Positions 17,140 to 28,039 of a stretch of 64,000 nucleotides of DNA are shown in pieces. This DNA comes from Nocardioides luti. Its GTDB lineage: Bacteria; Actinomycetota; Actinomycetes; Propionibacteriales; Nocardioidaceae. The notes under the pieces were generated by a model. It worked only from the letters and a program-made list of their open reading frames with translations. It had not been told where the DNA came from and did no database searches. Location of the stretch: NCBI RefSeq assembly GCF_014212315.1, contig NZ_JACKXE010000001.1, forward strand, positions 2,852,001-2,916,000. Reading direction: 5' to 3'. The first letter of the stretch is position 1. Each line of letters begins with the position of its first letter. Made by a program: the position numbers and the translations under genes.

Positions 17140-18347
17140 GCGTTGGCCGCGCTGGAGGTCGCCCCCTGCAGCAGGTCCTCGAGGATGGCGAGCTTGTCCA
17201 TGATGCCGGTCTTGGCCTCGGCGAAGTCCTGGATGGCCGAGGCGATCGTCTCGATGATCGTGTAGATCAGCCGCACCTTGTTGATCACGTCCTGGATGTC
17301 GCCGTACGCCGTGGCCGCGCCGATCGCCCAGCCGATGACCGGTGTCGCGGCCTCGGCGGCGAGCTTGATCAGCTTGTTGGCGATGAACTGCAGGCCCGCG
17401 CCGATGCCCGCGCAGGCCAGCTTGCAGGCCGTCGAGATCGTCTTCACGTAGCCCGAGGCGGTGCCGTAGACCGTGCTCAGCCCGATGCAGGCCTCGGTCA
17501 TCGTCGTCATCGCGACCCGGAAGGAGTTGCCGGAGAGGCCCTTCCAGGTGTCGGGGGTCTGCGCGACCAGCCCGGCGTGGTTGTGCGCGATCGCGTTGGC
17601 GGCGTCACCCGCGTGGCTCCAGGCCTCGGAGCAGCGGTAGATCCCCTCCCAGTCGCCGGCCAGCGGGTGGAAGACGCAGCGGTCGAGGATCGAGAAGCCG
17701 ATGAACTTCTCCGCGACCCAGTCGATGCTGCCGAGCAGGGCGCCCGCGCTCCAGCGCAGGTCCTGCACGAAGTTCTCCGGGGACTGCCCGGGCACGAGGT
17801 AGGACGACGCGTCGGAGACCTCGGTGACGGTGCCGCCGGAGCCCCACTGGCCGAGCGAGTCGATGAGGGACTGCGCGTCGTTGATGCTGTTGCCGAGGTT
17901 CTCGCCGGTGGCGTAGGCCTTGGTGATCAGGTTGCCCTCGACCCCGCCGTAGCCGTCCTCGGCGCCGCCGGACGCCGCGCCCAGGGTGGGCCCGCCGAGG
18001 TCGGGGTACGGCGAGCTCGCCGTCCCGCCGGGGCCGCCGAGCCGGGCGATCAGCTTGCTGAACGCGTCGCCGACCTTGCCGTCGCTGTCCGCGAGGTCCA
18101 CCGCGGTGTCGCCGACGGACGCGGCCGTCGCGGTCTCGATGCCGGCGAGCGCCGTCGCGGCCTGGCTGCCGAGGTCGACGGCGACCCGCGACAGCGGGTC
18201 GAACATCGAGAGGAGGACGCCGGTCGAGTCGCCGATGTCGGCGTTGGCCGGCAGGTAGGTGGCGATCTTCTGGGCGTGGCCCTGCTGGCGTTCGAGCACC
18301 TGCTGGCTCAGGGAAAGCGTCTTGTAGTCGATCGCGATCTCGGTCAT
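17136..18347 (-). CDS. WXG100/ESX-like protein
   Basis: A 403-residue protein. Residues 1-100 form an Ala/Leu/Gln-rich helical ESX/DUF2580-like hairpin (LSLSQQVLERQQGHAQKIATYLPAN...); the middle has Gly/Ser/Tyr/Pro linkers; a WxG-containing segment (TWKGLSGNSF) is at about residue 268; the rest is hydrophobic and helical, with two or three possible membrane or amphipathic segments (IGAGLQFIANKLIKLA, TPVIGWAIGAATAYG). This is the layout of proteins exported by type VII secretion, but there is no recognisable toxin domain and no ESX machinery in this window. ATG at 18347 has a GAGGAT site upstream. Function unknown. Confidence 0.55.
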   Translation of the reverse strand: MTEIAIDYKTLSLSQQVLERQQGHAQKIATYLPANADIGDSTGVLLSMFDPLSRVAVDLGSQAATALAGIETATAASVGDTAVDLADSDGKVGDAFSKLIARLGGPGGTASSPYPDLGGPTLGAASGGAEDGYGGVEGNLITKAYATGENLGNSINDAQSLIDSLGQWGSGGTVTEVSDASSYLVPGQSPENFVQDLRWSAGALLGSIDWVAEKFIGFSILDRCVFHPLAGDWEGIYRCSEAWSHAGDAANAIAHNHAGLVAQTPDTWKGLSGNSFRVAMTTMTEACIGLSTVYGTASGYVKTISTACKLACAGIGAGLQFIANKLIKLAAEAATPVIGWAIGAATAYGDIQDVINKVRLIYTIIETIASAIQDFAEAKTGIMDKLAILEDLLQGATSSAANA

Positions 18348-18442
18348 GGGGATCCTCGTGCTGGGAAACGGGGCTGCTGGTTCCTTGCCCCGGCCGACGG
18401 CGCGCGAAACGCCCCGGCCCGAGGGCCGAGACGTCCCGGTCG

Positions 18443-19969
18443 TCAGCAGGCGTTGAGGACGATCGTGAAGACGGAGCCGCCCGCCTCGTTCGGCGTGAAG
18501 GCGACGCTGCCGCTCTGCGCCTCGGCCAGCGTGCGCACGACGTAGAGCCCCAGCCCGGTGCCGGTCGCGACCGTGCCGGTGGCGCGGGCGTACTCGCGGA
18601 ACAGCTGGTCGCGGAACTCCGGCGGCACGCCGTCGCCCTCGTCCACGACGTCGATGGCCAGGTGGCTGCCCTGCGGGCGGAGGCGGACGGTGAACGGCGC
18701 GCGGCCGTACTTGTGGGCGTTGGCGAGCAGGTTCGACAGCATCTGCTCCAGGCGCAGGGGGTCGGCGCGGACCTGCCGGCCGTCCTCGACGACCAGCTCC
18801 ACGTCGTACCTGTCCGCGATGAGGTTCTGGACGAGCGCGCGCGGGTCGACCGGCTGCATGTCGATGCGCAGCGTGCCGCGCTGGATCTGGGCGGCGGTGA
18901 GCAGGTCCGCGGTGATGCTGTCGAGCATCCGGGCCTGCCGGGCGACCGACGACATCAGCCGGTTGCGCTGCTCGTCGTCCATGTCGGCGGCCGACCACCC
19001 GAGCGTCTCGGCGATGCCGTTGATGACCGCGACCGGGCCGCGGATCTCGTGCGCGGTGGTCGCGATCGCGCGCCGGAGCATCCCGACGTCGTCGGCGGTC
19101 GAGTCGAGGTAGACCATCACCGACCAGCCCGTGCGGCGCAGCGTGGCGCGCACGTTGCCGCCGTCGAGCTCGATCTCGAAGGACGCGTCGGAGTCGAGGC
19201 GGTGGTAGGACACCAGGCTCGCGAGCGCGGGGGAGACCAGGCCGAGCGGGGTGCCGGCCGCCGACGGGTGCCCGAGCAGCCGCTGGGCCATCGCGTTGGC
19301 GTAGACGATCCGGAAGAGCGGCTCGTCGGCGAGCTCGAGGATGCCGTACGGCGCCATCCCGAGCGCCTCCCAGGAGGAGACCCGCGAGGCGATGGACGCC
19401 GGCGACGACTGCACCCGGCTGTCGGAGGAGGCCGGGGCGGGGGCCGGACGGGTGGGGCTGTCCGCGGCGTGCGGGGCCGTGGCGCCGGCCGTCGAGCCCT
19501 CGGCGATGTGGGCGGCCACGGAGGGCAGGTCGGCGTCGGTCTCCGGCGGCGGGACGACCGACAGCGGGCGCGGGGGTCGGGCCACGCCGGAGGTCACGTC
19601 GCGCACGTAGGCCAGGATCGAGGTGAGCGAGGCGCCCTTCTGGACGTAGCCGTCCGCGCCGACGGCCATCGCCCGCGCCGACATCTGGGTGGCGCCGAAG
19701 CCGGAGAGCACGATGATCTTGGCGGCCGGGCAGAGCCGGCGCAGCGAGGGCAGTGCCTCGAGGCCGTCCATGACCGGCATCGCCAGGTCGAGCAGGATCA
19801 CGTCGGGGCGGTGGGTGCGGACGACCTCGATCGCCTCGCGGCCGTCGCCGGCCTCGGCGATGACCTCGAAGCCGCCCCGGGACAGGGCCAGGCGGAGCAG
19901 GTCGCGCAGGTCCTCGGTGTCGTCGACGATCACGACCCGGTTGGGCTGGGGCTTGGGGGCGGCGCTCAT
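18443..19969 (-). CDS. receiver-histidine kinase hybrid
   Basis: A 508-residue cytoplasmic signalling protein. An N-terminal REC domain (about 10-130; DVILLDLAMP phospho-acceptor Asp, LSGFGA, KGAS) is followed by a linker, a PAS-like region (about 215-290), a HisKA domain with ATTAHEIRGPVAVINGIAET, and a HATPase domain (NLLANAHKYG, DEGDGVP, GTGLGLYV). Order REC-then-kinase is less common than kinase-then-REC. Its ATG overlaps the stop of the upstream membrane protein (4 bases), so it is the last gene of a three-gene operon. Signal unknown. No matching DNA-binding output is adjacent. Confidence 0.85.
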   Translation of the reverse strand: MSAAPKPQPNRVVIVDDTEDLRDLLRLALSRGGFEVIAEAGDGREAIEVVRTHRPDVILLDLAMPVMDGLEALPSLRRLCPAAKIIVLSGFGATQMSARAMAVGADGYVQKGASLTSILAYVRDVTSGVARPPRPLSVVPPPETDADLPSVAAHIAEGSTAGATAPHAADSPTRPAPAPASSDSRVQSSPASIASRVSSWEALGMAPYGILELADEPLFRIVYANAMAQRLLGHPSAAGTPLGLVSPALASLVSYHRLDSDASFEIELDGGNVRATLRRTGWSVMVYLDSTADDVGMLRRAIATTAHEIRGPVAVINGIAETLGWSAADMDDEQRNRLMSSVARQARMLDSITADLLTAAQIQRGTLRIDMQPVDPRALVQNLIADRYDVELVVEDGRQVRADPLRLEQMLSNLLANAHKYGRAPFTVRLRPQGSHLAIDVVDEGDGVPPEFRDQLFREYARATGTVATGTGLGLYVVRTLAEAQSGSVAFTPNEAGGSVFTIVLNAC

Positions 19970-20664
19970 GCGAGGGGCCTCTCGGTGGTCGGGGTGGAGT
20001 CGAGGGCGGTCGGGAGGTCGGCGACGGCGGTGCCGGAGGGAGCGGTGCCGGAGGGGGCCGGGCCGGAGGGAGCGGTGCCGGCGCCCTGGGCCGCGCCGAG
20101 GACGGCCGGGGCGCTGCGCAGGAGGGCGATCTTGAAGTGCTCGCTGCCGAGCAGGTTGGTGATGATCCGGCTGGCGGAGTCGATCGAGCTCGTGAGGGCC
20201 TCGTTGGCCTTCTCGGGCTGGTGCAGGTCGAGCGCGAGCTTGGCGACGACCAGCCCCTGCAGGACGCTGTCGTTGAGCTCGAGCGCCTGCTGCTCGCGCT
20301 TCTGCAGGTCCTCGAAGAGCTGGGCGCCCTGCATGAGCGAGGAGTAGTTGCGGCGCAGCGTCCAGTAGTAGATCGCCACGATCGCGCCGACGGCGTCCCA
20401 GATCGCCAGCGGCCAGCCCCAGGCGGTCCGCATCGCCAGCCCCTGGCTGTCGTCGAGGCCGAGGCTCGGCAGCAGCATGTGCACCGAGTGCGCGCCGTGG
20501 TGGACCGCGCAGGTGAAGAAGATCGCCGCCGTCGCGGCCCCGAGCGGGTTGCTCCGCAGCTGGTGGCTGCGGGCGAGGGGCACCACGATCGCGAGCACGA
20601 TCAGGAAGTAGGCGATCGCGATCAGGGTGTTGCAGACGAGTCCCACCTGCCAGGACATGGGCAT
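19966..20664 (-). CDS. membrane sensor-like protein with HisKA_3-like helix
   Basis: A 232-residue protein with about four membrane helices in residues 8-130 and then a cytoplasmic helix pair (LMQGAQLFEDLQKREQQALELNDSVLQGLVVAKLALDL...), which resembles a HisKA_3 dimerisation domain. The residue that is the phospho-accepting His in LHD motifs is Asn here (LNDSVLQGL). No ATPase domain follows; the tail is a Gly/Thr/Ala/Pro/Ser repeat. ATG at 20664 has GGGAAG upstream; the alternative ATG at 20658 is two codons later. Probably a sensory partner of the kinase hybrid downstream; inference. Confidence 0.6.
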   Translation of the reverse strand: MPMSWQVGLVCNTLIAIAYFLIVLAIVVPLARSHQLRSNPLGAATAAIFFTCAVHHGAHSVHMLLPSLGLDDSQGLAMRTAWGWPLAIWDAVGAIVAIYYWTLRRNYSSLMQGAQLFEDLQKREQQALELNDSVLQGLVVAKLALDLHQPEKANEALTSSIDSASRIITNLLGSEHFKIALLRSAPAVLGAAQGAGTAPSGPAPSGTAPSGTAVADLPTALDSTPTTERPLA

Positions 20665-20680
20665 CACTTCCCGGCCGGGC

Positions 20681-21451
20681 TCATGCCGCGGCCCCGCTCG
20701 ACGACAGGACACCGAGAAGGAGGACCGAGACGAGCACCCAGGCGCGGGCGGCCGGGTGCCAGAGCGACCAGGGAGCGATCCGCACGCGGGTGCGGCCCTG
20801 CTGGAGCAGCCGCGCGCAGGCGGCGGCGGTGACGAGCTCCCACCCGAGCGCCGCGAGGTCCCACGGGCCGACCGCCTCGGGCCCCGGCAGCAGCCCGAAG
20901 GGCAGGCCCCAGGTCCGGGTGACCGCCCAGAGCACCACGATCGCGAGGTTGCCGGCGACACCGACGAGCAGCAGCCGCGCCGAGGTGCGGCGCAGCGCGA
21001 GGACGGCCCAGCCGAGCTGGGCGAGCGCCGAGGTGGCGAAGAACAGGCCGAGGAGGAGCCCCTCCTCGAAGTGCGCCGGCCCGACGGCGGCGTGCGTCCC
21101 GGCCGCGGCGGCGCTCCCGACCAGCGCGGCGGGCAGCAGCAGCCGGGACGCCGCGCCCGACGGCGTACGACGGGGGGTGGGCGGGGCCGCGCGCGGGGCC
21201 GCGGGCGCGGGTGCGACGGGGGCGGCGGCGAGGGTGGCGACGGTGCCCGCGGCCAGGCGGGCGCGCAGCTGGCGGACCCGGCGTTCGTGCTCGGTGCGCG
21301 GGGCGGCGACCGGCCGGGCGGCGGTGGGGTGGCGCTCGAGGAGCTGGGGGACCAGGAGCGCGGCGAGACCCGCGAACCCGATTCCGAGCAGCGCGTAGTG
21401 GATCCCGTGCGCCACCGCAGCGGCGCTGCCCGTCGTCGACCAGGCGATCAT
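20681..21451 (-). CDS. membrane protein of the signalling operon
   Basis: A 256-residue integral membrane protein with about six hydrophobic segments (IHYALLGIGFAGLAALLVP near the start, then LLLPAALVGSAAAAGTHAAV, LLLGLFFATSALAQLGWAVLAL, LLLVGVAGNLAIVVLWAV, and a C-terminal LVSVLLLGVL). An arginine- and alanine-rich loop follows the first helix. It precedes the sensor-like gene by 16 bases; GGAGGAC lies before its ATG. It may act as a ligand- or redox-sensing membrane partner; no motif identifies a substrate. Confidence 0.6.
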   Translation of the reverse strand: MIAWSTTGSAAAVAHGIHYALLGIGFAGLAALLVPQLLERHPTAARPVAAPRTEHERRVRQLRARLAAGTVATLAAAPVAPAPAAPRAAPPTPRRTPSGAASRLLLPAALVGSAAAAGTHAAVGPAHFEEGLLLGLFFATSALAQLGWAVLALRRTSARLLLVGVAGNLAIVVLWAVTRTWGLPFGLLPGPEAVGPWDLAALGWELVTAAACARLLQQGRTRVRIAPWSLWHPAARAWVLVSVLLLGVLSSSGAAA

Positions 21452-21637
21452 CCGTGTCCTCCGCCCACCCCCGCCCCCCGGTGGTGTCCTGTTCTCGGAG
21501 GGTAGGGGGCGCGCGGCGGCTTCGCCGGGGCTTCGCGAAAAGATCGGACGACCGGTCACCGGTGGCATAGTCCGGGCGTCACCGGACCTGGCCCGGACGG
21601 TCGGTGGCCGGTGCCGGCTGCGGCACACCTCACCAGA

Positions 21638-21660
21638 GTTGAGTGGAACAGACTCAACTT
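21638..21660. promoter_or_regulatory. HAIR operator (HspR site) of clpB
   Basis: GTTGAGT at 21638-21644, 7 bases and ACTCAACTT at 21652-21660 form the same HAIR inverted repeat as before dnaK. It lies 69 bases before the clpB ATG, the arrangement reported for HspR control of clpB in Streptomyces. The sequence in the spacer differs from that of dnaK (GGAACAG versus TGATTCG). Confidence 0.9.
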
Positions 21661-21728
21661 CTGGCGCGTTGCCATCGATGACGAGCACACTGGGTGCCCG
21701 TCGCGCGACCGCACCAGGAGACAGACCC

Positions 21729-24326
<2,598 letters not shown>

Positions 24327-24376
24327 GGCGCGGCCTGAGGGCGGGTGCGTGACCGGGTGTCTGTTGGAATGGACGC

Positions 24377-25417
24377 ATGACGGACCCCGCCACGCCGCCG
24401 CCCCGGCCCCGCCAGGTCACGCTCGCCGCGTGGCTCATCATCCTGGGCTCGGTGGTCGTCGTGCTGACGGTCTTCGAGCGGATCGCGGGCCTGCAGAGCC
24501 TGGAGACGCAGGACGCCGTCGAGCGGTTCCTCGCGGAGCCGCCCGGCGCCGACCTCGGCCTCGGGGTGCAGGGCGTGCTCGACGTGCTGCGCACGCTGGC
24601 GATGGTGGCCGGCGGGTGCGCGACCGCGGCCGCGATCCTGGGCTACCAGGTGCTGCGCCGGAACCGCGCGGCCCGCGTGGGCCTGTCGGTGCTGGCACTG
24701 CCGCTCTTCGTGTCCGGGATGGCGACCGGCGGCTTCATGTCGTCGATCGTCGTGGCGGCCGCGGTGATGCTGTGGTTCCAGCCGGCCCGCGACTGGTTCA
24801 ACGGCATCGCCCGCGAGCCCCGGCCCGAGCCGGAGCGGCCCGCGGCCGCCCAGCAGTCGGCGCCGACGTCCCCGGTCGAGACCGGCCCGCGCGCCTACCC
24901 CGGTTTCGGCTCGGCGCCGTCGCCCGGGCCCGCCGGCGGCTTCAGTGCGCCGGTGGCCCCGCACCCGGCGTACGCGCCGCAGGGGCAGGTCACCCGGCCG
25001 ACCACCGTCCTGTGGGCGTGCGTGCTGACCTGGGTCTTCGCCTCGCTGGCCGTGCTGGTGATGGCGAGCAGCATCGCGGTCCTCGCGACCAGCCCCGACC
25101 TGGTCTTCGACGAAATCCGCAAGAACCCCGACCTGGTGGACCAGGGCGTCTCCGACGCGATGCTCGTGCAGGCGACCTACGTCGTGGGCGGGGTGATGAT
25201 CGCCTGGGGCCTGGTGGCGATCGCGCTGGCCACGCTGACCTTCCGGCGACGGGCCTGGGCGCGACTGCCGCTGGCCGTCTCCGCCGGCATCTCCTCGGGG
25301 CTCTGCCTGGTCGCCACCCTCGGCCAGCCGCTGATGATCCTCCCGCTCTGCGCCAGCGTCGCCACCCTGGCGCTCCTGGTCCGCGACGACACCAAGGCGT
25401 GGCTCACCCGCCCCTGA
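24377..25417 (+). CDS. membrane protein of unknown function
   Basis: A 346-residue protein with an N-terminal cytoplasmic Pro-rich stretch, about three membrane helices in residues 18-140, a Pro/Ala/Gly-rich central loop (about 150-210), and about four more helices to the end. No transporter or enzyme motif is visible. It follows clpB by 50 bases and could be transcribed with it, but there is no coupled start. Function unknown. Confidence 0.6.
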   Translation: MTDPATPPPRPRQVTLAAWLIILGSVVVVLTVFERIAGLQSLETQDAVERFLAEPPGADLGLGVQGVLDVLRTLAMVAGGCATAAAILGYQVLRRNRAARVGLSVLALPLFVSGMATGGFMSSIVVAAAVMLWFQPARDWFNGIAREPRPEPERPAAAQQSAPTSPVETGPRAYPGFGSAPSPGPAGGFSAPVAPHPAYAPQGQVTRPTTVLWACVLTWVFASLAVLVMASSIAVLATSPDLVFDEIRKNPDLVDQGVSDAMLVQATYVVGGVMIAWGLVAIALATLTFRRRAWARLPLAVSAGISSGLCLVATLGQPLMILPLCASVATLALLVRDDTKAWLTRP

Positions 25418-25424
25418 CCACCAC

Positions 25425-25510
25425 CGAGTCGGCGCATCTGCAGACGCAGGGGGTGCCGAGTCGGCGCATCTGCAGACGCAGGGGGTGCCGAGTCGGCGCA
25501 TCTGCAGGTG
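25425..25510. repeat. 22-base tandem repeat array, locus B (3 units)
   Basis: Three copies of CGAGTCGGCGCATCTGCAGACG begin at 25425, 25457 and 25489 (period 32), each preceded by the spacer CAGGGGGTGC in the second and third. Orientation is opposite to locus A. The array lies between the stops of two convergent genes. Each unit holds GCCGAGTCGGC and CTGCAG palindromes. Confidence 0.85.
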
Positions 25511-25527
25511 AAGAAGCGACGGGTCGG

Positions 25528-26694
25528 TCAGGCGTGCAGGTCCGCGCTCGCGAGGCGGGCCAGGCCGTCCCGGATCACCCCGGGCTCCTTGCAGAACGCC
25601 CAGCGCACCAGCTGGCCGCCCGGCCCCGCGCCGGTGGGGTCGTCGTGGAAGACCTGCGAGGGGATGGCCACGACGCCGGCACGCTCGGGCAGGGCGAGGC
25701 AGAAGCTCAGGCCGTCCTCCCAGCCCAGCGAGGAGATGTCGGAAGTGGCGAAGTAGGTGCCCTCGGGGACGCGGACGTCGAGCCCGACGTCGGCGAGACC
25801 CGCGCACAGCAGGTCGCGACGGGCCTGCAGGTCGCGGGCCAGCGCCGCCGGCCAGTCCGGCTCCTCGTCGAGGGCGTGCGCGACCGCCGGCTGCAGCGGC
25901 GAGCCGGAGGTGAAGGTGAGCCACTGCTTGGCGGCCAGCACCGCGCCGACCAGGTCGGCCGGCCCGGTCGCCCAGCCGACCTTCCAGCCCGTGAACGAGT
26001 AGGACTTGCCGGCGCTGGACAGGGTGAGGGTCCGCTCGAACATCCCCGGCAGCGTCGCCAGCGGCACGTGCTCGTGGTCGTCGAAGGTCAGGTGCTCGTA
26101 GACCTCGTCGGTGATGACGACCAGGTCGTGCTCGACCGCCACCTCGGCGACCGCGGTCAGCTCCTCGCGGGTCAGGACCGTGCCGGTCGGGTTGTGCGGG
26201 GAGTTCAGCAGCACGAAGCGGGTGCGCGGCGTGACCGCGGCGCGCAGCTCGTCGACGTCGAGGCGGAAGTCGGGCGCCCGCAGCGTGACGGGACGGCGTA
26301 CGCCGCCGGCCATCTGGATCATCGCGACGTAGGAGTCGTAGTACGGCTCCAGCACCACGACCTCGTCGCCGGGGTTCACCAGCCCGAGCAGGGCCGCGGC
26401 CACCGCCTCGGTCGCGCCCGTGGTCACGCAGACCTGCGCGTCCGGGTCCAGGTCGAGCCCGTAGTGGCGCCGCTGGTGCCGGGCGACCGCCTGCCGGAGG
26501 GCGGGTACGCCGGTGCCGGGGGCGTACTGGTTCTGCCCCGACTCGAGGGCGGCCACGGCGCGCGCGATCACGTCCGGCGGGCCGTCGACGTCCGGGAAGC
26601 CCTGGCCGAGGTTGACCGACCCGGTGCGCGCGGCCAGCGCCGACATCTGCGAGAAGACGGTGGGGGCGATGCCCTGGAGGCGGGAGGCCAGCAT
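25528..26694 (-). CDS. class I/II aminotransferase (DapC-like)
   Basis: A 388-residue PLP-dependent aminotransferase of fold type I, close in layout to N-succinyldiaminopimelate aminotransferase DapC and to kynurenine/glutamine aminotransferases. Lys230 in SSAGKSYSFTGWK is the PLP lysine; NSPHNPTGT is the conserved Asn motif; ITDEVYEHLTF and R365-region WAFCKEP are present. It could supply the succinyl-DAP step for lysine and peptidoglycan or act on methionine/kynurenine. ATG at 26694 follows TAGGGT by 7 bases with no ribosome site, so probably leaderless. Diverges from pyrE. Confidence 0.85.
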   Translation of the reverse strand: MLASRLQGIAPTVFSQMSALAARTGSVNLGQGFPDVDGPPDVIARAVAALESGQNQYAPGTGVPALRQAVARHQRRHYGLDLDPDAQVCVTTGATEAVAAALLGLVNPGDEVVVLEPYYDSYVAMIQMAGGVRRPVTLRAPDFRLDVDELRAAVTPRTRFVLLNSPHNPTGTVLTREELTAVAEVAVEHDLVVITDEVYEHLTFDDHEHVPLATLPGMFERTLTLSSAGKSYSFTGWKVGWATGPADLVGAVLAAKQWLTFTSGSPLQPAVAHALDEEPDWPAALARDLQARRDLLCAGLADVGLDVRVPEGTYFATSDISSLGWEDGLSFCLALPERAGVVAIPSQVFHDDPTGAGPGGQLVRWAFCKEPGVIRDGLARLASADLHA

Positions 26695-26701
26695 GGGCCC
26701 G

Positions 26702-26720
26702 ACCCTAGTCGGCGTAGTCT
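26702..26720. promoter_or_regulatory. back-to-back -10 boxes between aminotransferase and pyrE
   Basis: Minus-strand TAGGGT (plus ACCCTA, 26702-26707) lies 7 bases before the aminotransferase ATG; plus-strand TAGTCT (26715-26720) lies 7 bases before the pyrE GTG. The -35 elements of each would have to fall inside the other gene's coding region. Both transcripts should start at or near the start codon. Confidence 0.65.
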
Positions 26721-26727
26721 GCGGGCC

Positions 26728-27267
26728 GTGACCTCCGACGCCACCCTCGCCGCCGACATCGACGCCATCTGCCGCCTGACGGGGGAGTTCACGCTCCGCT
26801 CGGGTCAGGTCGCCACGGAGTACTTCGACAAGTACCTCTTCGAGGCGCAGCCGCAGCTGCTCACCCGCGTCGCCGCCCAGATGCTGCCGCTGCTGCCGCA
26901 GGACACCGAGCTGCTCGGCGGGCTCGAGCTCGGTGGCATCCCGATCGCGACCATGGTCAGCAGCCACACGGGGACGCCGGCGCTCTTCGTGCGCAAGAAG
27001 GCCAAGGAGTACGGCACCTGCAAGCTGGCCGAGGGCCCGGACGTGGCCGGTCGGCGGGTGACGATCATCGAGGACGTCATCACGACCGGCGGTGCGGTGC
27101 GCGACGCGACGAACGCGCTGCGCGAGGCGGGCGCGATCGTCGAGGTCGTCGTGTGCGCGATCGACCGCAGCCCCGAGGGGTCGAACCCGCTCGCGGACGT
27201 CGGCCTCGAGGTCCGGGCGGTGCTGACGAAGGCGCAGCTCGACGAGGTGCGCGCCCAGGCCGGCTGA
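26728..27267 (+). CDS. pyrE: orotate phosphoribosyltransferase
   Basis: A 179-residue cytoplasmic enzyme that joins orotate and PRPP to make OMP in pyrimidine synthesis. The PRPP-binding motif VTIIEDVITTGGAV lies at about 111-124, and the RKKAKEYGTCKLAEG loop, which covers the active site, is upstream at about 88-102. Start GTG at 26728 is the first codon after a TAGTCT -10 box. Located apart from other pyr genes. Confidence 0.93.
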   Translation: MTSDATLAADIDAICRLTGEFTLRSGQVATEYFDKYLFEAQPQLLTRVAAQMLPLLPQDTELLGGLELGGIPIATMVSSHTGTPALFVRKKAKEYGTCKLAEGPDVAGRRVTIIEDVITTGGAVRDATNALREAGAIVEVVVCAIDRSPEGSNPLADVGLEVRAVLTKAQLDEVRAQAG

Positions 27268-27268
27268 G

Positions 27269-27964
27269 TCAGGCCTCGGCGGAGGCGGTCTCGTCGTCGT
27301 CGTGGCCGCGGTGCTTCCAGCCCTCGTAGACGAGCGGGATCACCGTGAAGGCCAGGATCGCGATCATGGCGTAGTCGATGTTCTCGCCGATCGCGGGGAA
27401 GGTCGCGCCGAGGAAGTAGCCCAGGAACACGATGCTGATCACCCACGCGACGGCGCCGACGGCGCTCCACGTGAAGAACTTGCGCCGCTCCATCTGGGTG
27501 ACGCCGGCGACGACGGTGATGTAGGTCCGCACGAACGGCACGAAGCGGCCGATGACCAGGGCCTTGTTGCCGTGCTTGTCGAAGAACGAGTCGGTCATGT
27601 CGAAGTACTTGCGCTTGAGGATCTTGCCGTTCCGCTCGTAGAGCGGTGGCCCGATCTTGCGCCCGATCTCGTAGCCGACGACGTTCCCGAGGAAGGCCGC
27701 GCCGGTCAGCAGCACCACCGCGATCACCAGCTCGATGAGGGGCGTGCCCACGCCCAGCACGGTGATCTGCTCGCCGGCGATGAAGAGGCCGAGGGCGAAC
27801 AGCAGCGTGTCACCGGGCAGGAACGGGAAGAACAGCCCGCACTCGACGAAGACGATCGCGAGGCTGACCCAGATGAAGGCGCCGCCGAACTGGTCGAGGA
27901 GCCACGCGGGGTCCATCCAGGTGATGCCGAGCAGGAGAGGGTCCAGGGCGGGCAGCGCGGTCAC
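27269..27964 (-). CDS. DedA family membrane protein
   Basis: A 231-residue member of the DedA/VTT family with about five to six membrane helices and the motifs ECGLFFPFLPGDTLLF (F/Y-[LP]-PG) and GRFVPFVRTYITVVAG. DedA proteins move lipids such as undecaprenyl phosphate across the membrane and keep proton motive force; which lipid is moved here is unknown. The GTG at 27964 follows TAGGCT (27971-27976 complement) by 6 bases, so the transcript is probably leaderless. Its stop is one base past the pyrE stop (convergent). Confidence 0.88.
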   Translation of the reverse strand: MTALPALDPLLLGITWMDPAWLLDQFGGAFIWVSLAIVFVECGLFFPFLPGDTLLFALGLFIAGEQITVLGVGTPLIELVIAVVLLTGAAFLGNVVGYEIGRKIGPPLYERNGKILKRKYFDMTDSFFDKHGNKALVIGRFVPFVRTYITVVAGVTQMERRKFFTWSAVGAVAWVISIVFLGYFLGATFPAIGENIDYAMIAILAFTVIPLVYEGWKHRGHDDDETASAEA

Positions 27965-28039
27965 GGCACGAGCCTAACCGGGGTTGCCTGACCAGCACCT
28001 GACATTCCCCCGCGCGCCTGTCGGCCGTAGCCTGCACGC

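Noticed and set aside
24349..26730. A long plus-strand frame running from the membrane protein gene across the aminotransferase into pyrE
   Set aside because: It crosses the locus B repeat array and the aminotransferase in antisense. Only the pyrE part after the GTG at 26728 is supported.
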